Positions 1 through 10,985 of a DNA stretch of 64,000 bases are shown piece by piece (position 1 is the first letter of the stretch; the number at the start of each line of letters is the position of its first letter). Below the pieces are notes generated by a model. That model was not told where the DNA came from, did no database searches, and saw nothing but the letters and a program-made list of their open reading frames with translations. The stretch spans positions 1 to 64,000 of the forward strand of contig JAKSYS010000315.1 of the NCBI GenBank assembly GCA_022925895.1, read 5' to 3'. The stretch comes from Fragilaria crotonensis. Lineage: Eukaryota; Bacillariophyta; Fragilariophyceae; Fragilariales; Fragilariaceae. The position numbers and the translations under genes are program-made.

Positions 1-333
1 TAGTCCGAAAGCAAATATTCAGGGACCTCCAGGAGTACACACACGATACCAGTCGTACACTTGTAGGTGATGGTACTTCGTGTGCCTCTGTAAACTGTAG
101 TAGGTCTAGTTAAACGAATTGGGACACGCTGCGTGCCTGCCAGCACAAATTTGGAAGCATTTTTCTTGTTCATTTGCACGTCTCGTCATCGTCACGTTTG
201 GTTGCTCTAACGACGCATGACAGAGTCGCAGTCGCTGCATTGCTTGGCGTGGACCTATACTTTTTAACAGTTTCTAGCCTACTCGTAGTCAAGTGGACAA
301 AATACTAGCACGGGTGATTGAGAGATCTGCATC
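1..333. other. 5' flank of the flippase gene
   Basis: No gene is recognised. This stretch must hold the promoter and 5' leader of the P4-ATPase that follows; I see no clear TATA box or other named element. Confidence 0.4.
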
Positions 334-3300
334 ATGATGAGAGCTCCAGTTGTCGACAATGAGGACCGCGTACTTGTTGCGGGAAGACCCGATCTCGAAC
401 GATGCGACAACAAGATATCGACTGCCAAGTATTCGCTGCTCACGTTTCTTCCTGTTGTAAGTTTCTATGCATTCAATCCATTGTCTTTTAATCGAAGAGT
501 CATGTCATGTTCATCAAGATACCAGGATAATTGATGGATGATGAAACAAATGACTAGCTTGACTCGCGTTGATTCTTTATTGTTCAAAACGTAGTCCTTA
601 ATCCGTTTGCTATTTTCCAAACGCAGGCCACTATCGAGCAATTTCGTCGTGTGGCAAATATGTACTTCCTTGTCATGGGGCTCATCATGGCGATCGGATG
701 GTACACGCCACTGTTTGAGTCGGCCATTCTCCCGTGGACGACTTTGGGCCCTCTGGCTATCGTTGTTTCATTCTCGCTAACTCAAGAAGGAATCGCTGAT
801 TACAGGCGCCATCAATCTGATGATATCACTAACAACCGCGAGTGCATTGTTCTCCGTCGGGCGGAGGAGTTGGATGCCGAAGGTGGGGCACGGGAATCGA
901 CCGTCCGAAACGGGGAGGATGTGGAAGTTAATCTCGACAAGGACAGATACGCGGCTGTGGGGAGCAAGTTACCACCGACACCAGTAGCGGTTGGTAATAC
1001 CACTTGCAAGATTGCATTTCAAACGGTCAAGCGCATGCGCATTCGTCAAGGACAAATTGTTATGGTGCGAAACCGAGATATGATTCCGGCCGACCTGATC
1101 TTACTTGCCAGCAGTGCGGAAAACGGTAATGTCTACATTGAAACAATGTCTATTGACGGTGAAACGAACTTGAAGCTGCGGACCAGTCCTCGCTTGCCAG
1201 AGGATGTTGCAAAAATGATTCACCAAACTAGTCCAACAGACACTTTTACTTTTGGCGAAAAGAAAGTTCTGCACGAAACCTTGGAGCAGGCCACAGCTCG
1301 AATATGTCGACTATCGGCATTGGGGTTTCCAAATGGAATCAGTGCTCTGGCTAATCCAGCGAATCCAAAGGAAGCTGAAGAAGATGAATGGGATGACAGG
1401 ATGAAACCAGGCTCTGGCCGCGCACGTGATTTACTGGGAAAGGTTGTAAAGGGTATTGCCGGCCAAGTTCCTTCGTTAACATCAGATATACTGACACCAA
1501 CGGCAGACAGCAAATTCATCACGGCGCTTAGGACTGAACCACCAAATGCTTCTGTGAATACATTTAACGGAGTCCTGTGGTTGCCTCCGATTTCCGACGG
1601 GGGGTCTAGCGTGGAGATTCCTCTTAACGGAGAAAACATGCTTCTTCGCGGTGCTGTACTACGAAACACAGAGTGGGCTATAGGCCTCTCCTGTTACACT
1701 GGAGGGGACACAAAGCTTGTCCAGAACTCAGTCGAGACTCCTTCCAAGTTTAGTCGGCTCGACCAACTTGCGAACTCAGTCGTTTACTGCGTGATTGGTG
1801 TCATGGTGCTTTGCATTGCTATACTGGCAAGTCTTGCCACCCATTCATACAACACCCATAATTCAAAGATATGGTATGTCCTCAACGCCGCCTAGTAGCA
1901 GTGAGATGTTGTGCGTTACTTGCTCGGTTACTAACATACTCCAATCCTAGGTACCTCGGTATGAATCCCGATGCGAATGAAAAATGGCCGAGCCTTCCAA
2001 ACTTACCAGCTCCGCAATGGAGAACAACAACTCCCAACTGGGCGCAAGTTTTCTTTCTGTTTCTCACGTTGCTGAATTCGTTCCTCCCTATTTCTTTGTA
2101 CGTCACTCTTGAATTTATTACCATCACAGCAAGAGTTTTCATCAACCAAGACGTCAACATGTACGATCCGAATACAGATACCCGAACTGTCGCTCGCAGT
2201 ACCACAGTAAGCGATCTGGGGCAGGTAGAGTATATCTTTTCGGACAAGACCGGGACCTTGACTCAGAATGTTATGAAGTTCAAGCGATGTTCTGTGGACG
2301 GTGTTGTGTTCGGTGCCCCGATAGTGAAGGCCACACCGGGTGACGAGGCACACGTCCCACATGAATTTCAAAGTCTTGAGACCTTGTTGCTTGGTGGGGC
2401 GAACTCGAGTGACAAGGCGTTGAGTGGAAAGGGAGGCGTCGATGAAGTGAAACCGTTACCGCTGCTTTCGTTCAACAGAGAAATGTTCCTGCGTGTGATG
2501 AGTCTCTGTCACACAGTTGTTGTAGAGAAGGATCTCGACGCCTCTCATGGAGTTATCGCTGCGTCGCCAGGTGCGAATGCAAAAGAATCGAGTAGTTCTC
2601 GCAGCAGCGTGCGTAAAACGCTGAGAAAGCTTTTCAGTTCTGGGCAGAAGTCTCACTCTGCATTATCAAGTCACAGTGGTAAGGAAGAAAAACTTCAAGA
2701 CGCAGAACAGGTTCTACTGGAGGGTGAACAAGGAGAGAACAGCATCGATTCAACGCGCCTCAAGGGAACTGACGGTGCACCGATTGGATTTGCTTATCAA
2801 GCGGAAAGTCCTGACGAAGGAGCCCTCGTTGAAGCATCAAGTCTCGAATTCGGTTTCCAAGTAATCGGTCGTGACTCATCAGGTATCACTCTTGCGGTTG
2901 ACGCCCCCTCGATTTTCTCTGACGAGAGCATTGTCAAAAGATTGAAAGAAGGTTCGGTGACAGAGTTAACACTTGCAGCAGAAACATCCTCGCTGATTGT
3001 AGAGAGGGGTGCAGACGACGCGGAATGTAAGGGGAAACGGCTGGAAACGTGGGAAGTACTCGCCATTAACAGATTTGATTCGACAAGGAAGCGAATGTCT
3101 ATCCTTGTAAGGTCGCCACCAGAGCTTGGATCAATTCCGATGCTACTTTGCAAGGGAGCCGACTCGGCAATGGTAGATCCACAGGTTCTCAGAAACCCAT
3201 CGCATGCAATGGCCGGGGACGAGGATGCAGCAAAAATCTTCCAACGAGGATGGGAACCAGATGACTGCGACGACGAGGATTGGGACCGGACCACCACGCT

Positions 3301-5788
3301 GTCTCTCCAATCTCATCTCGGAGAATTCGCTCGAGAAGGCCTTCGGACTTTGGTTCTGGGTGTACGAATTTTGACTGAAAAGGAATGCTCAGAATGGCTT
3401 GCGACCTATAATGCTGCTGCAACGTCGCTGAAGAGTCGAGAGGAAAAGTTGACAGCCGCCGCTGAACTCATCGAAACCAAGATCCACATTGTCGGAGCAA
3501 CGGCAATCGAAGATAAGCTTCAGGATGGTGTTGCAGAGACTATTGCTATGCTTGGTAAAGCAGGAATCAAATTGTGGGTACTAACAGGTGATAAGAGAGA
3601 GACGGCGAAAGAGATCGGATACGCAACCAAGGTCCTCACGGAGAAAATGCGCCCTGGCATAACTGAGGTCGTCAAGGGCTCCGAAGACGAAGTCAGAACA
3701 AGAATGGCTATGGCGTTCCTCAAGTTGGTGAAACACGCTAAGCTTCCTGAGTATCAGAAGAGTTCGATCAGCGCAGAGAAACCAAAGAGACTCGAGACAT
3801 TCGTTTTCCGCTTCGGCAAATTCAGACGTCGCGTCTACCGCGCTCTGCGCCGTTTCTTCCACAAGCACATCAAAGTGATCTTTTTCTCCTGTTGCTCTAA
3901 GAAAAATCCTACCGATCCAGCACTTGCGGCAATCGACGTGGAAGAGGCTAAGGAAGAAATTCTCCAACTTACAGATCGCCGTCGCAACGTCAGGCACAGG
4001 GCCGAGCGGATTGTGCGAGGCTACCTCAACAGTCCAGAAGGTATGGCCCAACGACAATCACGCGCACGGTTTGACACGGCTTTCGAGATACCCATTGAAA
4101 GCATGAGTATGCCACCTGTCGAAGGACCAGATGTTTTCAGCCGAGCCTCCAACGCCGAAGCCGCACTTCACGAGCGACAGCTGAGCGGATTGACCGCTGC
4201 CGTCTTAGGAGCACTCCATGACGAACCCAATGCTCCGCTGGTTGACGAAGATATCCTGTCAATGTACAGTGTATTGCCGTCTGATGGCGTGGAAGACACT
4301 AAGAATTTCGACTTCAACAAGAGAACTCTATGGGAACGGGCGTTTGCAGTTGACAAAGACATGCGCCATGGTCGTCTTGTCAAGCATCTCAGGAAAGATA
4401 AGCTTAGGGGCATCCAGGATAGAAAGGCGATCGACACATCAGAGGCGCTTCAAACGACGGAGGAATCAAGCATTGATGGTCCGCGAGGTCTAGTTATCGA
4501 AGGAGCAGCTCTGGATAAATTGCTTGGCGATTCAGAGTTGGAGGAGATTCTTTTTGCCGTAGCCAACACTTGCGATTCTGTAATTGCATGCAGAGTAAGT
4601 CCAGCTCAGAAAGCAAAGCTTGTGCAGCTGGTTCGCCGCTATGTTAGTCCTGAGCCTGTGACACTTGCCATCGGAGATGGAGCAAACGATGTTGGCATGA
4701 TTCAAGCTGCCCATGCAGGTGTCGGTATATCAGGGAAGGAGGGGGCCCAAGCAGTGAACGCGTCCGATTTTGCGATTGCGCAATTCCGATTCCTTCAGGA
4801 CCTTATCCTCATTCATGGAAGGTGGAATTGCATGCGCCTCATCGCTGCCCTTCTCTTTACTTTCTATAAGCATGCAGTATTGGTGGGCTGCCTGATGGTC
4901 TTTTCGAGACAGACCCTGTACAGCGGAACGCCCTTCTTCGACCAGTGGAATATTCCCATGTTCAATTTTGTTGCTGCAACGCCGATCTGGTCATTGGGTG
5001 CCTTTGATCGATGCCTCGATAGAGACTACATCAAGAAGAATCCTGAAGTCTACGCGCCAACTAGACGCAATGAGCTCCTCAAGAACAGAATTCTCATTCG
5101 ATGGGTCATACTTACATGTGTACACATTGCCACGATCTATTGGCTGTCAGTTCCGTCTTTGGTGACTGGCGGTGCCGGAACATCATCTGCCTTTTATGGT
5201 ATGATGAGGAACGAGGATCCTGATGTCCCTGGAAACGGAGAAGGAGGAGATTTGAAGAGTGTTGGATTTATCGCTTACTCATCCCTCATCCTGTTGATGG
5301 GATTTAAAGTGTTGTACGAGACGAGATCGATCATCATTGGCGAGTGGCCATTTTTCAAATGTCAGTGGAAGACTTCCGATAAGTGGTACGATCGTGCCCC
5401 GTGGACATGGTTAGCCGTCTTCGTGGGATCTTTCGCTTTCTATGTCGGGTTTGAGTACGTCTACCAAATCGGCCAAGCGGCCTTGGGCCCCTCCGTATTC
5501 TCCGAATTCACTGGAGTCGTTATTCACGCATGGCAAATGCGGGCATTGTCTTGGATCTCCATCCTGTTGGTTCCTGTTGCGGGCATGGCATTCGACATAA
5601 CTGGAAAGGTATTCAGCAACCTGTTCTTCCCAACACAAACACAGATTCACATCGAAATTTTCGCTGCTGAGCTCAAGGAGTCAAGCCGCAGAAAAAAGGG
5701 CGAAGACAAACGCAGCTTTAGCGCGCAAAGCGACCCTGTACAAAATGGCATTGGCAATTCTGCGAGTAGCATTGAGTACTTGTCATGA
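334..5788 (+). CDS. P4-type ATPase, phospholipid flippase
   Basis: Integral membrane pump that flips aminophospholipids between leaflets at the cost of ATP. Three exons, 334-456, 627-1873 and 1951-5788, give 1,735 residues; the introns start GTAAGT and GTATGT, end in CAG and TAG, and the joins keep frame. Exon 1 gives the N-terminal signature NKISTAKYSLLTFLP, continued in exon 2 by EQFRRVANMYF. PISLYVTLE, diagnostic of the P4 class, lies near residue 504; the phosphorylated aspartate is in DKTGTLTQN near 555; the P-domain motifs TGDK and GDGANDVGMIQ are near 1002 and 1365; the C-terminal membrane helices follow. The TGDK-GDGAND interval is about 360 residues, clearly longer than the family norm, and includes a strongly basic patch ending FFSCCSKK. 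P4 pumps usually need a CDC50 partner, not seen here. The first ATG of an adjacent pair is taken as the start. The gene runs into an opposite gene that ends 18 bp away. Confidence 0.95.
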
Positions 5789-5806
5789 AGCTCATAATAG
5801 AGATTT

Positions 5807-6953
5807 CTAAGGCTTTAGCGCATCGCGGACGGCGTCGATCCCGCTTTTCTGGGCCTCGACGTCCTGGGGTAGTACTTCATCTTGTTCGCCAAATGGAGGA
5901 GTGTACTCCAACTCGCCTACGTTCTTCATGTAGTCGCACCGAAAGCTTGCCAAACATGGCGGATGGAATCCTGCTAAGGTGTCATCATCCATGTACATAG
6001 GCTCTAAAGCCACAATTGCCGCTTCGATTCGTGTCAGGGTGTCATCGTCCGACAACCACGCCAATCGACAAATACCAGCTTCTCCTTCAGACACCACACG
6101 AGGGCATTGTACTAAGATTCCACCGGCAGTCTCAAATTCCACACATTAGGACCATCGCCTGTTGCACGTCCATGCCACGCATCTGCCTCTTCCATTTGAT
6201 CGATTTTCCATCCTCTATTACCAGTCTGTGGACCCCATGTCCAACTGGTTCCCGCCCACTGTTTGTGCCATTTGAAGGGAGGGACTCCTCGGTAAAGGAT
6301 GGGATTTCCCAGGGCCGGCGGATTCGCTGCTTCCGTTTCCATTGTTGGGGGCTCATCTCGCAACGCCTCTCTCGAAATCAGGGTTCGAAACAGTTTCAAC
6401 CCCTGCGGCGGACACGACCCAGGCTCAACTCCTGCTTTCCACACTGGTGCATGTTGAAAGACGACGCGGACGCGTCCGTCCCCCTGACTCAAGACCAATT
6501 CGGTCGCCATAGTGCCCGATCGCAGCAGTGTTGGACCATTTACCATTCCGACGGATCCTAGCCGAGTCTTGTGCAGTTGTGTGGGTGTGTATTGTGCCAC
6601 TGGCAATTCTTTTGTTTCAAAGGAATCGAAGCATGTGGCACAATCGGCTCGTTTCGCGCCGACAACAATGGTGTGTGTTTGCTGAATAACATCATTAGAT
6701 TCATCGTATTTGAGATTCACACTCGCGACTGTCTCGTCGATTACATCGCCAATGTAATCGTAAGTGGTCCACACACCTTTCAGGATCCCTTTGCGTGGTG
6801 CTTCTTAAAAAGATCCCATTGAATGGAAGGATCATCTTCTCCTCCCGTTGAAGAGTGGAGCAAAGTTGCTTGTCGGGCTCTGATGGGGGAGGCTGTGAAC
6901 GCCGCTACTGAAGACAAGCCAAGAAGCAGGTAGACGGCGGCATTCCGGATCAT
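5807..6953 (-). pseudogene. Plastid-targeted DUF3598-like protein, frame broken twice
   Basis: Reads from an ATG at 6953. The start MIRNAAVYLLLGLSSVAAFT is a signal peptide ending in an ASAFAP-like A-F cleavage motif, as in diatom plastid precursors. The mature part begins with IQWDLFKKHHAKGS and runs through VWTTYDYIGDVIDETVASVN, which I recognise as DUF3598; the end CRLAWLSDDDTLTRIEAAI also fits. The frame changes twice: near 6779-6782, where GSWKGVW is expected but TGA is read, and near 6121-6126, where LPGGILVQC is expected. At each point one G appears to be missing from a run. Everything between is open and well conserved, so either the gene was inactivated very recently or the assembly lost two bases. 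The function of DUF3598 proteins is not established; a plastid role is inferred from the leader. It is convergent with the flippase gene. Confidence 0.75.
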
Positions 6954-7528
6954 GGTAAGGGCGGTGACGAAAGTGTGTTTTCTCGGGCCTCAGCGGAAGG
7001 AAGATCCATTCCACCTGGAAGCAAGCTGTAGCTACAATTTTGGCATATTACACAGTACCAGTACAACTGGGCGAATTAATACAATGGTGCGTACCCGTGC
7101 ACCTGTACGTTCGTACCCGACCCCTGCTACAGTAATGATATCTCGCTATTCGCTCTCCTGATACGGTACGACTACATCCAGTGCTGGTACAGCACCAATA
7201 ATTGATCTTCGTGATCCTGCTTTCAATGAGAGTTATGGCCAGCAGGCCTCAAGAATTTCATCTTAAGAACAATGGAAGTTCCTTCAGTCGGCATGGGCAT
7301 TTCAGGACGACACCTCAGTCTTCGGTATCCTGAACAAGGTGTCGATCGGCCACTTCGGGGGCACATTGATCGCTCAGTGGTGGAAAAGCTGCGTCTCTGT
7401 CCGGTCTGGCCTAACACGACCCATGCTGGGCATGCTGATCCGGCATTGGATTTCTATAGGTGCAAGAGCTCTCTAAATCCGTGAATCACGGTCGGTTGTG
7501 CGCGATGACCTGAAGGTTGACGTCAGTG
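6954..7528. other. Intergenic, no gene seen
   Basis: Upstream side of the DUF3598-like gene and 3' side of the acetyltransferase gene. It has GTAC-rich words (for example ACCAGTACAACTGG) and a TGACGTCA palindrome at 7518-7525, just past the acetyltransferase stop. Short frames here show no family resemblance. Confidence 0.4.
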
Positions 7529-8527
7529 CTACAAATGGTCCCACAGTCGTACATCCACCGTTCTCGATGCTTTCGACAAGTCCAATTGTTCATTTGCCTG
7601 TAATTCAATGCCAAACTGTTCCTTCAAGACTATCAGCACAGATTCGTCGGACTTGAGATCTTCAACTCTTGAGTTCGCAGTGGGCCAAATCGAGGTGATG
7701 TGCAACGGAGTCGACGCCCAGAGAGCGATAACTTGGTGGTGCGGGTCAAAAGGCAAGAAATATTCTTGCGGTAGAACGAACTCTTCGCACTCATCAGAAT
7801 GGGAATGACGTACTGAAAATGTTGCAGCGTATATTGGGAGCAATCCTCACTCGCTCGAACAAGAGGTGCATCTCGTTCATCCCATTGTAGCCTGGGTTCC
7901 CAATATCCCGTTTCGTCAGTCTCCTCCACCCACCACTCTAGAAGGTAGCAGCGGCGTGTTTTTCCTTGCTTGTCTGTCCAAGAGCCCTGAGGATCCGGGA
8001 TAATGCGGCTTTTCATACCTTCGGCCGTTGTTTGTTCTGTTCCAAGGGAATCCGAGGTATAGCAGAGGGGACCAAGCGCTGGCTCTCCAATACCGACATC
8101 CACGAAATACTGATCGGCACCTATGCCGACGAGGATCATGAAATGGCTTGCCACGGCACGAAATGTTGCCCGCTTGTTTCGATGTCCTCGTTCTTTGCCA
8201 GCATAGACATAACATGGGACCATGGATACAGCAGAAAACTTCAAATCCTGTAAAAGATACGAAAACAAACCATTTAATTCTAGACAACAACCACCGCGGC
8301 CCTTGTGAAAGACTTTGTGCATTATATCGGCTTGGGACAATACAATGGCAGGTTCGATTTCACCCGTGACGTGAAGGGACAAATTCTCAAAGGGAATGTG
8401 CCCCAAGTGCAATTCGGTCAAGCTGCAGGGTTTCCAGAGTCGGAGGTAGTTGCTTTGTGGAATCAAGATGAAGACGTCGTCGATACGCTTCGATCAAGGG
8501 AGAAGACTGGTCACATTGCTCCGTCAT
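7529..8527 (-). pseudogene. Arylamine N-acetyltransferase, frame broken at both ends
   Basis: NAT-family enzymes move an acetyl group from acetyl-CoA to arylamines through a Cys-His-Asp triad. The parts are present: HIPFENLSLHV, then RGGCCLELNGLFSYLL with the catalytic cysteine, VASHFMILVG with the histidine and YFVDVGIGEP with the aspartate. The most likely start is the ATG at 8527, giving SPLIEAYRRRLHLDSTKQLP and PTLETLQ. That frame must change around 8410-8425 to reach the catalytic core, and again around 7800-7850 to reach a convincing C-terminus (RVEDLKSDES, VLKEQFGIEL). The total of about 333 codons is normal for the family. The breaks could mean recent loss of function or indels in the assembly; the adjacent gene has the same problem. 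It is divergent from the LHC-like gene. Confidence 0.75.
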
Positions 8528-9006
8528 TTCGTGGCCATTCAGTTTGTCATGCTGCTAGGAGGGAAAGGCTATTCTGGCATGGCATGATGGATGGTGGACT
8601 GTGGACTGTGGACAACCAATTCATTTTGGGGCAAAACCAATTTCGCACAGCGTGGTCGCCGCGTTTTGTATTAGTAGAAGAGTAGAAAGTACGCCGATGC
8701 TCGCACCCTCCGACCTCCGACTTCACGTTTCATGTGCATGCGTCGGCTGAATGGCACGTGTCATATCAAGTTCAATCCCTGTCCCTCCGCGGTCCGCATT
8801 CATGCAAATGATATCGATGACGTCATATGCATTCCGAATTTAAATCATGTCCTCGCGTTTGTTACCTCTTTATCCAAAAAATCCCCACAGACCTGACTCA
8901 TTGGTCACTTTCCCTCACATTTGAAACAAGTGCGTATCGGAAACGACGTACATCATCCTCCGATCACAACAATCAAAGAAGTACACTCTGGAAACGACGA
9001 ATCAAC
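8528..9006. promoter_or_regulatory. Divergent promoter region, acetyltransferase / LHC-like gene
   Basis: This 479-bp gap separates two genes transcribed away from each other and must carry both promoters. It contains a G-box-type CACGTG (about 8756) and a perfect TGACGTCA palindrome at 8818-8825. I see no open frame resembling a protein. Confidence 0.5.
8818..8825. promoter_or_regulatory. CRE-like bZIP site TGACGTCA
   Basis: Perfect eight-base CRE palindrome 181 bp before the LHC-like start codon. TGACGT-type elements bound by bZIP factors mediate CO2/cAMP- and light-responsive transcription in the diatom Phaeodactylum. A role here is inferred from position only. Confidence 0.35.
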
Positions 9007-10232
9007 ATGAAGCTATGTATTGCTGCTTTTCTTGCGACTGCTACGTGCAGCTCTGGCTTCACATCACCAATGTCTCGCTCTAGATTTGTTGGTATTTCTG
9101 CCATTTCCGATCCGGAGATCGCGGCTAATGGATTCATCCTTAGTACTCCGACAACGGAGGAAGAAGAAACCGTGATGGCAGAACCCGCCGTGGCATCTGT
9201 CACCACCGCTAATGAAGAGGTCCAAGCATCATCTGAGCCCACATTGGCTCCTTCAGCGACTGCAGTCATTGAACCACCCGCTATTCCTTTCGTGGATCCG
9301 CGAAAGCAAATCCAACCGTAAGCAATTAATTGCTGTGTACGCTGACAAAAATCATGCACTCCTCTCACCACAACTCTGTTCTTTATTCTAGTGGTCGCTA
9401 CGATAGCCTCAAGTACTCCTTGACGCTACCATTCTTCGAACGTCCGTCCAAGTTGGATGGCAGCCATGCTGGTGACTATGGATTTGATCCACTGGGCTTC
9501 ACCGAAGAGTTCGATTTGTACTACATGCAGGAATGCGAACTTCGTCACGCTCGACTTGCAATGCTGGCAGCGGTGGGATGGCCCATCAGTGAGCTCGTAG
9601 CACCGGACTGGATGTTACAAGATGGACGGGCACCATCTGTCCTCAATGGAGTTAACCCTCTCTCATTTCTTGCCATTGTTGCAGCACTGGGAGCCTTTGG
9701 TATGTTTGAATATCAAACGAGTTTACGCCGCAACGTTGATACCACGTTGGGTGATATCCACAGAAGTGACATGGAGCTTATTTGGAAGTACGGCGTTGCC
9801 GGGGATTACAACTTTGACCCGTACAATTTGTATTCCATCTTGGGTGATGACGCTATTGGACGCAAGGCACTCCGTGAAGTCGAAGTATCTCACGGTCGAT
9901 ATGCCATGGTCGGAATTACCTACTTTGCAGCATGGGAGGCGTTGACCGGAACCGCCATTGTTGAGAACAACCCACTCTTCCACCCAACCGCCGTCGTACC
10001 CATCGCCGCACTGTCCTACTTTGTCTGGAGTCAGTTTTACCAAGTTAGTGATGTCAGAAAGTATCCCATCAAGATTGAATACACCAAGGACGGGGAAGAG
10101 ATGCTGAGAGGCGTAGAACGCACTCTGGCAGCCGTAGATACCGAAGGTGTGCAGAATGCTGCGAGTACGGCAGTCGATGCTGTTGTTAAATTTGTCAAGA
10201 CATTGCAGGGGACACCAGACGAGCAACGTTGA
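9007..10232 (+). CDS. LHC-superfamily chlorophyll-binding-like protein, plastid
   Basis: Thylakoid pigment-binding protein of the light-harvesting superfamily. Two exons, 9007-9317 and 9392-10232, are joined across a 74-bp GTAAGC...CTAG intron, giving 383 residues. The leader MKLCIAAFLATATCSSGFTS is a signal peptide with an ASAFAP-like GF motif, so the protein should enter the complex plastid. A long acidic Ala/Pro/Thr-rich spacer precedes DGSHAGDYGFDPLGF, the usual LHC entry motif. Helix 1 holds ECELRHARLAML and helix 3 EVSHGRYAMVG, both with the E-x-x-H-x-R chlorophyll ligand pattern; a middle helix lies around SFLAIVAALGAFGMF. The spacer and C-terminal tail make it longer than ordinary FCPs of about 200 residues, so it may belong to a side branch such as RedCAP; I cannot settle the subfamily. 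A decayed copy lies at about 14.4-15.1 kb. Confidence 0.9.
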
Positions 10233-10985
10233 GAGGATGATGTAAATGACAAGGGATCCGCAAGGTCTTTGCTCGAGAAGATCAGAGAATTCCAAGAATT
10301 GTTTAATGTGATGAAATCAATTAATCGCCAACTCTAATCAATTTGCGTCAGGCCTATGAACGCCTAGTTATGTCGCACGCCTTCGCCAGGCATGTCAACC
10401 TCACCGAAACCCTAAGGAGGACATTTCAAGGAGTCCACTCAGTCTCAAAGAACGTCGTGTACTTAATGCGCACGCCAGTGATGCTTCCATACCCACCTTG
10501 TGACTACGCATCATGAAATCTGGAATACCAGGTCGCGGGGCGTAATGGCATAATCGACGATGAGATCATGAGGAAACGAAGCGCCTCTAGTAGTGGAGTA
10601 GAGGAATTACTACCGGTAGGCAACAAACCAAACGCGTACTACATTGCCGGTACGTCACTACCGGTACCTCACTAGACAGTACTGTACCTGGTAGCATAGC
10701 TCATGCCGCCGAGGCCCGAACTGCAAATACAGGCGTATCGCAGCTCCATGCACATGTACAACTACATACATCAGTACAAGTACAACTGGTGGTAGTAATA
10801 CGGATGTACCTAAAATTCATGAAACAAATAAAGCAACCATGTAGGGCTTCGTATATTCACCAAGTAGAAAAAACTCCGTGCTGTCGCCGTGCTAAAATGG
10901 AGGATTCCGGCGTACGACAGTACGTATAAATGGTAAGAAAAAGCTTCGTATCGTACTAGTACAGTAGAAAACATACTACGGCGAG
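10233..10985. other. Intergenic, 3' flank of LHC-like gene
   Basis: No gene seen. The first 300 bases are partly repeated downstream of the LHC pseudogene (about 15.07-15.30 kb), which shows that the duplication included the 3' flank. The rest has short GGTAC/ACCGGTA words and is otherwise featureless. Confidence 0.4.
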
